From positions 62,001 to 126,000 of the forward strand of contig JAMYHL010000050.1 of the NCBI GenBank assembly GCA_025531455.1: a stretch of DNA of 64,000 bases, read 5' to 3'. Below are positions 12,340 through 25,127 of the stretch, piece after piece. Under the pieces are notes generated by a model. It was not told the origin of the DNA. It ran no database searches and was given only the letters and a program-made list of their open reading frames with translations. Positions within the stretch are counted from its first letter, which is position 1; every line of letters begins with the position of its first letter. This DNA is from Apiotrichum sp. Y4204 (lineage: Eukaryota > Basidiomycota > Tremellomycetes > Trichosporonales > Trichosporonaceae). A program made the position numbers and the translations under genes.

Positions 12340-15300
12340 TTAGCTGAACAGCTGGGCAAGTTCGTCGGCCTGAGTGGTCAGCTTCGAGAACAAATCGGCA
12401 ACTGACCTTTTGCTCCAACAGTTCCTGGCGCGACATGTTCTTGAGACTCAGGTTCGCCAAATCTGCTTTCTTCTTCTGCAGCTTAATAAGCCTCTCCTCG
12501 ACGGAGTTATAGATGAGGAGCTTGATCGCCGTGACGGGTTTCTTCTGTCCCATGCGGTGCACGCGGTCGATGGCCTGCGCCTCGACACTAGGGTTCCAGT
12601 AGGGATCAACAAGGTATGCGCGGTTGGCGGACACGAGGTTGAGACCTACACCGCCGGCGCGCGTCGACACGAGCATGACCTCGACGGTGGGCTTTGTCCG
12701 CAAGTCCTCCATGGCTTGGGCACGCTGCTCGCGGGTCATCGTTCCGTCCAAACGACAGTAGAGGATTTTGAGCTCAATGAGCATGTCCTCAATACGGTCG
12801 AGCATCGTGGTCCACTGCGAGCTGGACGTGTTAGCTGGTGTGATTCGCCGCGCTATAGACTCACAAAATGATGCCTTTACTCGGAATCGGGAAGCCCTCG
12901 GCGTCGTATATCATGGAATCGTGCTTATTGCCGTCTTTGTCCGCCGGCAGCGTTGACGGGTCCACAGGCTCACCGTACAGGTCGTAATTGGCGCTGCCGG
13001 GCATCGCGCGGGAATGACGAAGGAGCTCATTCTTGAGCCAGTCCATCTTGGTTGAGAGTATGAGGTCTTCGCCGTCTTTCCGTGCCCACTTCTTGCGGCG
13101 TACGACGCGCTTCGGGATGTCCTCGGGCTCATCCGAGTTGGGCGGTGTGACTTCCATAATATCGAGGTCGAGGCGGAGCATCTTCTCGCACTTTGGGCAT
13201 TGACGCGAGACACCAGCAATCTTCTTCGGATAAGGGGAGTACACCGAGCGTTTGAAGCATGCCGGGCAGACAACGTGTTTACACTTTGTCAGGATTGGGC
13301 GCACTGGTTTCTTTGCCTTCTTTCCCTCGATCTCGGCAGGTTTGGAAAGTTCATCTTCGCCGAGGCCAATGATGGACGGAAAGAGCGGACCAAAGTCGTG
13401 CTGGCACTCGTAGCAGAGGGCGCCGTCCGTATCCTTGAGATAAGACATGACTGACTGCGCACGCGGAAGACTCAGGCCGTACTTGTCGATTCCCTGGCAA
13501 GCCAGCTCATAGTCCATGATGGTGCCGTCATAATCCTCCTCAACCTGGCCAGCGGACGGGAGGTCGACATGATTGGCGGTCTGGCGCAGGCGCAGCAGTT
13601 GCTGCAGAACATGCGCATAATTTTTCGTCAGCTGCTTGGTTGCCTTCAGGTGCTGGATGTCCTCCTGGATCTCTCCAAGGCGTTCATCGTATATTTTGCG
13701 CTCATCCTCGCGAAGGTCCAGCCACGCCTCAAGCTCTATGCGTGGCGGGAGATCGAGAATTTTCTTGCCGTCCTTGGTGATCGTGTCTTTCGTCCGACGC
13801 AGCGTGCAAGTCCGCATGACGAGCTGCAAGCGCGCAACGCCCACAGGATCACCTGTTTTGCACGGCGTGGTGATGTACTTTGAAAACACTTCGCGCTCGT
13901 TGATGGGGCTCAGACGAAGGAACTTGAACAGCGCCCACACGTCATCGATCTTGTTCTGAATAGGTGTACCTGTGAGCGCGATGCGGCGGTCGGCTTCCAG
14001 CGCACAAGACGCCTTGCAGGCTATGGTTGACGAAGATTTGATGTTGTGCGCCTCGTCCAGCACAATGCGGAACCAGTCGATGGACTGGAGGGCTGACGGC
14101 TGCTCGCCGCTGCGGGCGGGAGCCTTTTTTCGTCCCTTGCCCTTGTTGAGGAGCGCAGCTGCGAGTTCCGCTGGCTTGACACCTTCGTCGGGTGTTTTGG
14201 TCCCGAGCGTCCCGGCCGACGACCGGGACTGCTCGTCATCGCTGTTCGCCAAGGTGCCGGTATCAAGCGGCGTCGTCTCGTCGTCGCCACACGTTGCGCA
14301 CTGCTTCGAGTACTCGTTCGCAAGCGTGCTGTACGAGGTAATCACGATGTCAAACCCGGAGAGGAACGCGGGGTTCATGTTGCGCGACGGTCCGTGGTAG
14401 ATGTACACGCGGAGATTCTCAAAATCGTCTGGGTCTGATGGCGGCTGGGATTTGGATTTGGGTTCCGTCTTGACGCCCGAGCTGTTGAGCCCACCAACGA
14501 CCTCGACATTGCCGTCCCAGTGCTCCTTGATCTGGTCCTCCCAGTTGGTCATCGTCGACATGGGGCACACGAGCAACGTGCCCTTCGAGCGGCGCTGTAT
14601 GCGTGACCGACGGACGCGCTGCATCACTTCTGTGTCGGTCGGCTCTGGCTCTGGGCGACGACGCTTCTTGCCTTTGCCATTGACGAGCTCCTCATCGGCA
14701 TCCGGCATGCCGAAGATCTTGGTCTGCATGACCGAGGCATCGAGCTTTACGTTTGGTGTCGTCTCGCGGTCCACGGGGGCGACAGGCTCGAGAGGCCTGG
14801 CCGCCCAGTCGAGAGCGGCACTGCGCGTCGCGGCAATGAGCGAGACAACTGACAGCGTCTTTCCAAGACCCATCTGAATGTCAGCAATTCTGCCATTCTC
14901 GTTAGACAGCGTTCGTCCTCGGTCGAAACCGTACGACTTCACACATTCGCACTCACATCATCGGCAAGGATGGCGCCCTTGCAGTCCATCGGCCGCTCGC
15001 CCTTCTTTAGGCGCACCTTCTCGCCCGTGATCTTATTCTTCCAGATACGCAGGCGGCCCTTCTCATCACGTTCTCCCTCCCAGAGCGAGCGGGACGAGTC
15101 GAGCTTGTCCTTGGACTTCTTGTCCTTTTTGGACTTTTCCTCCTCTTTCTCCTTGCCCTTGTTCTTCCCGCTGGCGTCAGAGTCGACGCCCTCTTTCTCT
15201 CCACCCTCCTTCTCCCCGTCTTTTGCGCTTCCGTCTGTTGCTGCGCCCGCGCTTCCCTCCTTCTTGTCCATGCGGTCTGCCAGCTTGCGGGCGTCCTTGA

Positions 15301-17526
15301 GACTCCGCTGGTCCTGCTCTCCCTGGAGGAGGAATGTGAGCGCCTTGCGCTGGTGCGGGAACAATTGGGTGCGGATGAATCCCGGCTCGCTTTCCTCCAG
15401 TTCGACGCCGGTGCCAAGCTCGTCCATGATTGCCTCCGCCTGTCTCCGCTGCACCTCGACCTGGCGCGCCTTGTCCGTCGCAGGGTTGAACTGGCCGTTT
15501 GCGACACTCTGCCCCCGCCTGTGCGCCTGGTACAGCTGCATGGCGCGCTCGCCGCTTCCGTGGGCATTGTGGTACTCTGGCGCGTCGGTGTGGCGGCTGG
15601 GGTCGTACGGCGGCAACGGGTCGAGGAGGTAGAGCGAGTGCGCAGTGAGCGTGTCGGCTATGTAGCGCACATTCGACGGGAGGGTGAAGATGAGGATGTT
15701 GATCCTGCACTCGTACTGCGCGCCCTCTGGCGGGATACGGACGGCAAAGCCCTCGAGGCGGCAGAGCCCTCGCTTGAGCATGGGAATCAAAACACTCGCG
15801 ACGTGTGAGTCGAGATCACCGATATATGTGGCCATACTCGCTGGGCGTCAGCTGACATGATCAGAGGTGGGTTCTCACGAGTCATGACCTGAATGGCATC
15901 AACATCGGTTGCCGACCATGGTTCGTCCTGGCGGGGGATGGAACCTGCTCGACGGAGCTGCTCGTCAGTATGTGTAAGACGGATTGCGTGTCAGAGTGTG
16001 TTAGACATGGTCGCGACGGTGAGGACAATGGGAACAATGACCACCACGGAACAATGTCCACCACTGTTCCAAACACCACCCACAGCTGGATAAACATTCG
16101 CCACCAGGTGGAGGCAGGGTCTCAACATTCTGCAGCCCTATGCCGTATCCTCGAGGCCAGGGCCCGCAGATTTTGATGGCGAGCAAGCGCGTCCAACCGT
16201 TCAACTCACCTTTAGCTTGACGCGGAGCATCTCGACCGAGCGGTAGTTGACAACTTCCCAATCATCGGTCCCGTCAGACGGCGAGGGCATGCCGGCAGTG
16301 ACGGCGGATTTGGGGTAGAGCATGATTGCGCGGCTCATGAAGCCGCCAATACATATCGGCGTGCGCGGGCTGAGGTGGGCGATCTGATCGACATCTATCG
16401 GCGCAGACGCGGAGCCGTCGCCGTACGAGCCGTTGCCTGGGATCGAGGGGGCGCCGGGCGCGAAGGGGAGTGATGGTGTGCCTGGCACGCCTGGGAGAGA
16501 GGGGACGGACATGGCGGATGACATGCCTGGAAGTGCGGGGAGGGAGGGGACGCTGACGCCGCGCGAGTATGCAAAGCCTGAGTGGGGAGTCGCTGAGCCT
16601 GAGGCCGAGGCCGACGCCAAAGCCGACGACGAGGCAGAGGGGAAGCCGCTGGAGACGGCGCCGTACGGGGCAAAGTTTGCGGGGTGGTTATGGAAGGTGC
16701 CCGGATACCGATGTGGTGTTGAAGAGGTGCCAGTTCCGTTTGAGAATGACGGCGGGAGATGTGGTGATGAGATAGGATGAGAGAATGAAGATGAAGATGA
16801 AGAATGGTAGGGATGAGGATGGGGATGATGGGATTGAGTGTGCCGATACGCGTGTGGATTCCTATTGTCGTCCCTGGTGCGAGCGTCTGTTGTTCCAGGC
16901 CGTCGCGCGGACATGACACACCGTCGGTGCGCGGGCAGCGTGCGCGTCGGCCCAGTCGACGCGGTGATCACAATGTCGTCGCTGCTATCGCTATCACCAT
17001 CGTTACCATTGCTTTTGCCGTTGCCATTACCGCCGCTGTTGGCGGATGGTGCGCCGTGGGTGCGGGGCGCATCTCCATTTCCTCCTTCCCTTTCCCTGTG
17101 CCCTTCCATGTCAACATTACCGCCCGCAGCACCGTTCCCAGCGCGCACGCCACCGCCCGAGCCCCCCGAGCCGCCTGGACCGCCCGGCACATGCGCGGTG
17201 GGCATCGGCGGCACCGCAGGCACCGCAGGCATCGCTCGCCGCCGGTCGCGTTCGCGGTCCCGGTTGTGGTCGTGTTCGCCGCCGCGTGCTGGAGGGGGTG
17301 GGGGAACGTCGCTGTCCGAGTCGCCGGTGAGATCAATCGTCGGCGCCGCGTTGGCAAATCCTGCTGATGTCGGGGCGGGTGGTGTTGCCGCTGCAGGTGC
17401 TGGTGGGAGTGTCGATGATGCCGCCGCCGATGCCGATGCAGACGCCGATGCCGATCCTGAGGGTGCGTCGCCTGCCATACTCGCCTCCTCGGCGCTCGTC
17501 CAGCGCGGCGCTGGAGTGCTGGACAT
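12340..17526 (-). CDS. HIRAN-SNF2-RING helicase, HLTF/Rad5-like
   Basis: Six exons on the minus strand: 17526-16210, about 15957-15879 (acceptor could be 15960), 15840-14957, 14873-12865, 12821-12407, 12369-12340; about 1,577 aa. Residues 1-390 are low-complexity (Ala/Ser/Pro, poly-His). A HIRAN-like region spans about 405-560. The SNF2 ATPase follows: motif I DDMGLGKT (about 760), motif II LDEAHN, motif III LTGTPIQN. A C3HC4 RING is inserted between the two ATPase lobes (CYEC, then CKHVVCPAC, then CPKC), with an unusually long first loop. The helicase C lobe carries IIFSQWT, STRAGGVGLNL and DRVHRMGQKKPV. This order is that of HLTF and yeast Rad5, which remodel stalled forks and polyubiquitinate PCNA; the function is inferred. 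The protein is longer than Rad5 because of the N-terminal tail. An in-frame ATG at 17676 would add 50 residues. Confidence 0.88.
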
Positions 17527-18089
17527 GATGGATGTGTGATGGATGGATGCAAGAAATGACGAGCTGGGAAGCGTGCAATCTTTCTCGTTATCGCTGCTTG
17601 CTGCCGCCGTTGCTGTTGCCACCATCAGAGACTGAGCTTCTGTCTCCACCCAAAAAAGTTGGGTGGAGGCCGGCACACCACCTGGCTTTTTTGCCTTTGG
17701 CGCTAGTACTCACTGTCCGCCGTCGCCGAGGTTACCGTTCCATCATGCATGCGTTGCACCGCGACGCCGGGCTGCGGACTGCGCGGCCTCGCGCGTCGAC
17801 GTGCATCGCGACGCTTGCGCGTTGCTGAGCCTGGTGAGCAGGAGCGTATGACTCGTCTCCCATTGCTGAGTCATCCATCTCTCCCGATGCACAGTGTGCA
17901 GCGCAGAGACACCCAGCTACTTTCTCCATTCTTCTCCTCCCTCGTCTCGGTCTAATCTCTAACAATGATCAATGCATACACGAGTACATGATGGGTAAGA
18001 CATACACGATACGATACGATGATACGATACCTTGCACTGTCGCCTCGCCTCCCTGGTCCCAGCACACTCCGCACAACCGTATTCATGCT
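17527..18089. other. Intergenic: helicase promoter and MED12 3' flank
   Basis: No gene seen. A degenerate ACGAT/ATACG repeat lies at about 18005-18031 just beyond the MED12 stop codon. Confidence 0.5.
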
Positions 18090-21000
18090 CTAACTCTTCC
18101 TCCGGCCCTTGGTGCCACTCGCCGCACGCTTGGTTGTGGTGGACGCCTTCTTCGTCGCAGCAGCCTTGCGTGGCGCCTTGCCAGCCGTGCTCGTGCGTGT
18201 TGCCTTGCCGGCCGTGCGCGGCCGCTTCGCGAGCGGCTGCTCGTCCTCGTCGTCGCTGTCCGAGACTATCGCGATCGGGTCGGCCGCCGCGCCAGAGCCC
18301 TTCGTGGTGGGAACCCGTTGGCTGTGGCGCCGGGCCTGGGGCTTGACCGGCGTAGGGGGGATGGATATCGTCGCAGGGCTAGCAGTTTTGACGCTTATGG
18401 CGGACGGAGTCTTCTCCCGAATCTTGGGGTCATCCTTCGCCCGCTCCTTCTCCTCCTCAGCCTCCCTCTCCCGCGCGCGTTCGCGTGCCTTGCCGTCAGA
18501 CTTGGCGTACAGAAGCGTTGCGGCCTGACGCGCGGCGAGCGGCTCTCCAGCGAATCCGTTGCCTAGAGTCCGCTCAGACGAGGCCTGCTCCCACGGTGGA
18601 GTTTCCTTGGTCACCAAATTCGGCACGGCGTCGCGCGTCAGCTGCGGCTTGAACAGCGCGATTGGAATAGATGTCGTGTCCTTGAGGGGCTTCAATGTCA
18701 AGAACAGGTCCTCATGCTTGAGAACAGGCGGCGGGGCGAGCTGCTCAAACATCTCCCACGGCCGGTCGTCCAGAGCAATACCGTCGCCATCCACTGCCTG
18801 AGATCCGACGAGTGCTGTAGCGCGCAAGCTCGACGAGGGGCGAGGAAGGGCACTTGCAAAGGATGGGTGACGGGCAAGCAGATCTTGAACTGGAGATGTC
18901 GACGCCTCGTACGCGAGGGCATGATACACCGCCGACAGCGAGCTCGACGGGATGGAGTCCACAAGGTAAATGAGCAGATCGCGCAGTGCGTCCAGGTCGG
19001 TATGCAGCTGGGATCGGCCGCAGAGTGCGACGGAGAGATGCAAGAATGCAGTCGTGAGCGCCGCATAGTCCGTCTTTGGCTGTCCTAACACGGTGCCCTC
19101 AGCGTGCGGGACCGACAGAACAAAACGCAGAAGCTTGAGTGACACCTTGAGAATATCGCCTGCCTCGGCCGGCTTGGCGCCTGGCAAGAGCTGGTAGTCG
19201 TCCTCGACGCTCACCCTGCGTTCGATCGACTGGAACGTGACGGTAAGGAGGTTGAAGAGGCGATCCCTTGCCGCCGAGGTCGAAGGCTCGACCTTGTCCT
19301 GTCTGCCAATGGAGCCAATCACACGCAGCACAAGGTCGACGCTGAGAGCGGTCGCCTCGATCTGGTGCTGGTCCTCAGCGGAAAGAAGCTGCGACAGCAG
19401 TACATTGAGGCGGTCGAGACCGACTGCCAGAATTTCCTGCGCCACAACACTATCCGCGCCACGGAATGCTTCGACAAGCAGGTCCATGTCGTCCGGTGAC
19501 GCCTCCCGATCAAGTGAGGAGCGTACAAGACGAGTGAGGAGCTGGCGGGCCTCGACCGGATCGTCGTTATTCTCAATCCGCATTGTCAAACGCTTAAACT
19601 CGACACGCATCTCCAGCACGACGCGGGTCCAACGCCAGGCAGAGTATCGCGTATTCGACTCAATGGTTGGCAGGGTAGGCGACGACTTGACGCCCTGTGT
19701 CGAATCCGACATCATCAGCTTGAGGCCCTCCACCATCCCAGTTTCCAGGACAGAGTCGCTGCTGCGCTTGATCCAGTCGTTGGAGAGGAACGCATCCTTC
19801 AGCACGTCGAGGTTGCGGAAGGCGGCTGTCTTGAACTGCGGAAGGGCAGCCAGGCCGCGGAAAATGTCGCCAATCTGGTTACGCGTCTTCTCTTGGACAA
19901 TCTTGGAGCGCTCCAGAACGACGAGGACAGGGAGATGCTGGATGAGGCTCTCCACGTTAGAGGCGTGGAAAACAGTGGCTCGCGCGGTCTGAACGATGTA
20001 CGCCTCACGCAGATTCTGTGGCGGCAGCGTCTTGTGTCCTGTGCAGAGCAGTAGCTGCTGGGTGAGGGTAACCGTCCAGTCAATAGCATACGTGCGTTTG
20101 CTGGATAGGCGTGGGTTGGTCGCCGTGCAAAGTCCCGCGGCGTGTTTAAGCTCCGGAAAGACGAGCTTCTCGAGCAGGACAAATGAGCCGAGCCGCCGCT
20201 GGATGATAAGTGTGACGAGCATGCTCACAATCGGCGGGACGTGTCGGCGGCCGAAAATGTCCACACGTTGGCTTGATGTGAGAGTGTCGAGCCACTTGGC
20301 GACAACGGGGCGCAGCGAGCCGTCGCCCGCGTGGTTGTCCACCTCGCTTACATGAGCCATCGCCGCAGCCAGAGGCTCGGGCTTGTTGGGTTCCGCCGAC
20401 TGAACCGCCTGAATTACTGTCGTCCACCAGGTCTCCGACCATGTCGCAAACTTGCCGTGGCGGGTGAACATCTTGGGGGCGAGCGCGGCGGCGCGGGACG
20501 AGTCACCAGCGTGGATGATCTGCTTCACCTCCTCCATACTCTGCTGTTCGTCGACCGTGATGGTCGGTGTCGGCGGCGACTTTGAGCGGTGCTTCTCGAT
20601 GGCCTCGCGAACCTCGTCTGCGGCGGCAGGGGGAAGACGGCCGTGACTGGTGAGCATGAGCAGCACTGCCGCGAGCTGGGGCACAAAGCGGTTCTTGCGC
20701 TGTAGCATGCGGAAGCGCTCCATCAGCGCGCCTGTAATTTGGTTCCAGCGATCTATCGACGTCCACACGTCGGCATCCCGCTTTATCGAATCGAGAATGA
20801 CAAGAAGAATTTCCTCGTCCTCCGTTCCAGTGATGCCGCGCATCAAGAACTGGGGTCAGCGCGCAGTGCAAACGGTCACCTACATCAGCTAGAGTCGAGT
20901 ATCCGCGGCACTGCATGCAGATGTTCATAACACGGGCAAACGTGCTGGCGTTCATCGGGGGCTGATTCCCTTGCCTGAATGGTGAGTTGCCAGTTCTTGT

Positions 21001-23702
21001 ACCCAACTCACCTCTTGAATGAATGCACAGCCGCGGCGGAGAACCAGAACCGAGTCTGCACAAATTCAAAGCGACTGATACCTGCCGCTGAGGGAATCTG
21101 GTACGCAATATTCTCCCGGGTGAAGGCGCTGCGGCCATAGCGCTTCATCCCAAAGATCTCCGGAACATACTCCTTGAGCTCCTGCCTGAACGTCTCGAGG
21201 GCAGCGTCCTCATCGGCCTGGTCGCGGTCGCGTGCCTCGCCGTCACCGGAGAGAACCATACGGCGCTGCTCGAGAAGGTCGCGTGCCTCCACGAAGATGG
21301 GCATGGCGCGGAGAAGCTCGAGGTGGTGGCTGGGAGGGCCGGCCGTATTGGACCGTGCCGAATGGCCTCTGGCGATGAGGGTGTTGAGATACCTGCCATA
21401 GCTGAACAATCCCTGACGGGTGAGTTCTCCGAACGAAATACCGATAGCGAGGACATTGTTGGGACTCTGCGCAGCGGGACTCGTGTCGAGCCACTTGTAG
21501 AGAATCGGGAAGAAATCAAAGTGCTCGCCTCCCTTGGCGTCTTCGTACCATTCGAGCCATTTCTTGAGCATCGTGTACACGGCGTAAGGGCGATGGATGC
21601 CCAGCTGGTACAGGCCCATGGCCCAGTTGACGAGGATGAACACCTTCTCCTCTAGCTTTTCCGTGTCGATCCGGGGCGATGTCGGCGCGCAGGGACCGGA
21701 GAAGAAGGCTTTGCACAGTGCTGACATGTCGGTCTCTGCAGCGATCGAGTCGAGCTTCTGGATCTCCGCCATCTGCTGCCGCCGGGGGCTGGCGCCCGTG
21801 TCGACCATAACAGGGCGGAATATGAGTGCTTCATTTCTGCGGCCCAGGTCGGCAAATGCTGGGGTGGTGGAATCCACAAGAGTGGCGAGAAGGGCAGAGT
21901 GCCGCGACCAGGTGCCAGGGGAGAGAAGCACCTCGTTGTCGGAATCGTACAGGACACGGATAATACTTGCCAACTGCTGCTCCACCTGTTTGAGGGCGTC
22001 CTTTGCTGGCGATGCGCGGATCTCCTCAATCTTGGCACATGCAGCTCGCACGCACATGCGCCCGATACCGACGTACTCTGTGAGGTCCACGAGATGCTCA
22101 TGCATGAGCTGGGTGACAAAGCCGAGCTGGGCAAAGTTGGCTGTCGAGAGAAAGTCCGCGAGCCATGCGATCAGCACGCGCAGTGATAACAGACGCTTGC
22201 GGCTGAGCTGGTGCAGGAGAGCATTCGAGTACTGCCACTTTGCGAGCCAGCGTGCGCGGCTCTTCTCGTCACCGAGAATTCCGGTCGGTGCCTTGGGAGG
22301 GACGGGAGCCCCGGCCTTGGGCTTCGTAGGCAGCACCAGTTGTCCCAGCTGGATACGTAGCCACGCCGTGAACGCGTGTGTAAATTCGGTCGTGTACCAG
22401 TCGTTGCTATTCAGCGGCGCCGCTGTTGGTGCTGTGGTGGCTGTCGACGACGGTGTGGCTGCGACTGGTGATGGCGCCTGCACCGAAGACACTGCTGGCT
22501 GAGCGCGCCCCCTGTGAGCCGAGATTTCGTTGGCTCCAAGAACCCTAATGAACCACAGTGCACGATCAATCGGAATAGGCTCGGGGAGAGGACGGCTACC
22601 GGCAGCCGGCGCACCCACCCGGCCCGCTGGCTGCGGTGGTGCGAACATGGTGTCGAGGAGCTCGACGCCCTTGAATCCATGCGGGACAGGATTGCGCATC
22701 AGGCGAGTGAGCGGGATGGCGGGGTTGCCAAGGTCTGCGAGAAACGCCAGGCGTTTGGTGTCATTGTATGTGACCCGGACCGGAATGCGGAATGCTCGTT
22801 CTCTGCGGGAGGTCAGAAAGTCCAAGTCAAGTGATGCACGCGACGGGACGCACGAGAAGGATGGCATCGATTTGTTCCGCTCGGCCACAATCTGCTCGCC
22901 TAGCTCCATGAGTTTCTTGAGGCCGCCGGAATGCAGTTGCTGGTACACGGGTCCATGCATGGAGAAGCTCTCCGCCTTAGGAGTCAATAGACAGCGGCTA
23001 AAGATGAACGCACTGTGAGATTTACGGCCACCTTGGAGGTGAAACCGCTCTTGACAAAGGGTTCTGTGAGCTCATCTTCAAGCTGCCCAAAGCCGGGTCG
23101 TGACGGGTAGAAGTCGGGGTATCCTGTGTGTGAGCGATGCAATGCGGAGTGATGGCAACGGGGGGAGTCATGGTGGAAATGTGTGTATGTGTGTGTTCCC
23201 AGCGTTGTGCTCGGCGTGACAGGAGCCATGTTTGCACCGCCGACTGACAAGCCGCAGCTGACGACAGGCGACATTGCGCACGCGTCCCATCACTGCACTG
23301 CGTGCAGACATGTACATGCACATGACAGCGTGAAGTGCACGCAGGGCGATGGCGTGCATGGCTGTGCCAACGCTTCTGGGGCGCGCAAGTGCGAAAGCGC
23401 GACCACGGCCCTCTCTCTGTCTCTTCCACTGATCATAATAAGGCAGGGTACTCACCGAGGTCAGCCCTCGAGTTGAGCACGGTGCGCCATGACGGGGGCG
23501 GAAACTCCTCGATGGGGACGGGGTCTGCGAGGGGCCCGCCGTCGCCGAGAGCCGAGGCGCGGCGAGCCGAGCTGCGGTGCTGAGTGCGGTGGTGGTGCGC
23601 CGTCGTTGTGCCGGTGCCAGTGGCCGAGCCGCCTGCGTGCCCATGCCCGTGGGAGACATGACCACCATGGGCGGGCCGCGCGGGGGCGAACCGTGGCGGC
23701 AT
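18090..23702 (-). CDS. SRB8: Mediator complex subunit 12 (kinase module)
   Basis: Five exons on the minus strand: 23702-23456, 23123-23014, 22975-21012, 20974-20884, 20849-18090; 1,723 aa. The N-terminus shows the MED12 signature: PPSWRTVLNS, then GYPDFYPSRPGF, EDELTEPFVKSGF, and the Med12 domain with FRIPVRVTYNDTKR, FLADLGNPAIPL, PHGFKGVELLD and IPIDRALWFIRVLGANEI. The LCEWAV-type region includes GELTRQGLFSYGRYLNTLIARG. MED12 joins Cdk8 and cyclin C to core Mediator and activates the kinase, acting mainly in transcriptional repression. The C-terminus is a Lys/Arg-rich tail (KRPRTAGKA; TTTKRAASGTKGRRKS), not a Gln-rich one. Intron 1 is 332 nt while the other three are 34-38 nt. The start ATG is the first in frame before the conserved block; a His-rich segment follows it. 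Confidence 0.92.
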
Positions 23703-24360
23703 ATGTGGTGTCGCGCGAGGACGGGGGGTGCGGGTGCGCTACTGGGCGGAATGGGGGATCATACAGAGCAGAGAGAGAGGGAGAGGGAAGGGGAGAGAAG
23801 GGGCGGGGCAGACTGGCGAGAGGCAGGCTGGGGGTTGGGGGTTGGGGGAGACGGGTAAGGGGATGGGGATGGGAGGAAAGAAAAGAGGATGAAAAGAATA
23901 GAGAAATGGAAGGAAGAGTTTGGGATGGAAAGAAGGACGATAAAAGACGACGAGAAGAGGATGAAGAAGAAGCGGAAATCGGTACAGGCAAGCGACGACA
24001 ACTGCCAGACACAGGTGGTGGGGGCAAATGACCTGATGATGGTTCCGACAACACCAACCCCGGCATGCATCGCAGCTACAGTAGCAATAACGGGATGCGT
24101 ATGCACACTCTCTATCTCTCCATTACCATGCATTGCATCGTGCTCACTATCACTGATAGTGTGAGTGTCAACTGAATTGGCTACTGTTCAACTCCACCGG
24201 GGCCAATCTCAATCTGGGTCTGAATCCAACTGCGTTTCGGTCATTTCCATCTGCTGTCGCATTCTCCTTCCGTCATTCCATCATCCACCCACTTCATCCA
24301 ACCAGCACTTCCACTTGCGTCCCCCCACCGTCCCCCACCAGGCCCACCACTTGCGCCGCA
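23703..24360. promoter_or_regulatory. Divergent promoter region, MED12 / Mim2-like
   Basis: 658 bp between the two start codons. It is purine-rich (GA/GGA tracts on the plus strand) next to MED12 and CT/CA-rich next to the Mim2-like ATG. No coding exon or RNA seen. Confidence 0.4.
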
Positions 24361-24852
24361 ATGTCCATCACCTGGCCCGCCCCCACACGCCCGGACGACG
24401 ACGTCTCCGAGGCCGGCTCGAGCGCGTCCCTCAGCTACCCGTCGTCCGCGACATCGTTTGACGAAGAGGACCACGCCGCCCTCATTCAGGAGGAGTGGGA
24501 GGAGAGCCTCCGCCAGATCGAGACCGTCCTCAGCATTATCATTCTGCCGTTCTTTGGAAAGTGGTACGGACGGCGTGTCGCGTTCTGGGGTGAGTTCGAG
24601 CACTGATGGGCTGCCGTCGGAGGTGGCGATGGCGTGGAGATGACTTGGGCGGGGCTACAACGGCGTAGGCGCCAGGTCGGAGGAATATATCCGCGACGCC
24701 CGCGCCCGCTGGCCACTAGCCGCGGGCCACATGTGCCGCCTGCTTAGGGGATTATCCCGCACTCCTCGAGACGCACACTGACGACAGCGTACGAGCGGTA
24801 CAAGGTGTTCGGGTGGACGCGTGCGTTCCTCGGTCTCGGCCTTGCGGCGTAG
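24361..24852 (+). CDS. MIM2: Mim2-like mitochondrial import protein of the outer membrane
   Basis: Two exons: 24361-24589 and 24788-24852, 97 aa (yeast Mim2 is 87). After an acidic, Ser-rich head comes QEEWEESLRQIETVL, then one hydrophobic segment SIIILPFFGKWYGRR, the pattern of Mim2: an acidic amphipathic stretch, one membrane span and a Gly-Lys/Arg cap. Exon 2 completes it with AYERYKVFGWTRAFLGLGLAA, which restores the aromatic/basic C-terminal part. Mim2 works with Mim1 to insert alpha-helical proteins into the mitochondrial outer membrane. The 198-nt intron ends in ctgacgacag. Without splicing the frame stops at 24606 after 81 aa, which would lose the conserved tail, so I prefer the spliced model. 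Family assignment rests on the short motif only. Confidence 0.72.
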
Positions 24853-25127
24853 TTCGGGCGGATAGTAGATGCCGGAGAAGAAGACGAAGAAGATGGACCA
24901 GCACTGCACTGGTTGGCGCGCAGCACTCGACACGCGCTCTACAGGATACGACACGGGACGGACAAGGGCCGCAGTACGCACCGCAGTACGTCGGCGAGAA
25001 GCATACGATACGGTAGCATTGGGGATACGGACATAGACACATATGCATGCACGCATAACTCTCTGGGTGGTCTATTTCTACGATGGGTGGTACAGCTGTT
25101 ACCAGCCTACTGTTTCTGTCTGCTGCC

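Noticed and set aside
12374..12871. Plus-strand frame of 165 codons opposite the helicase
   Set aside because: Antisense shadow of the SNF2 C-lobe exon; GC-rich third positions create open antisense frames throughout the window.
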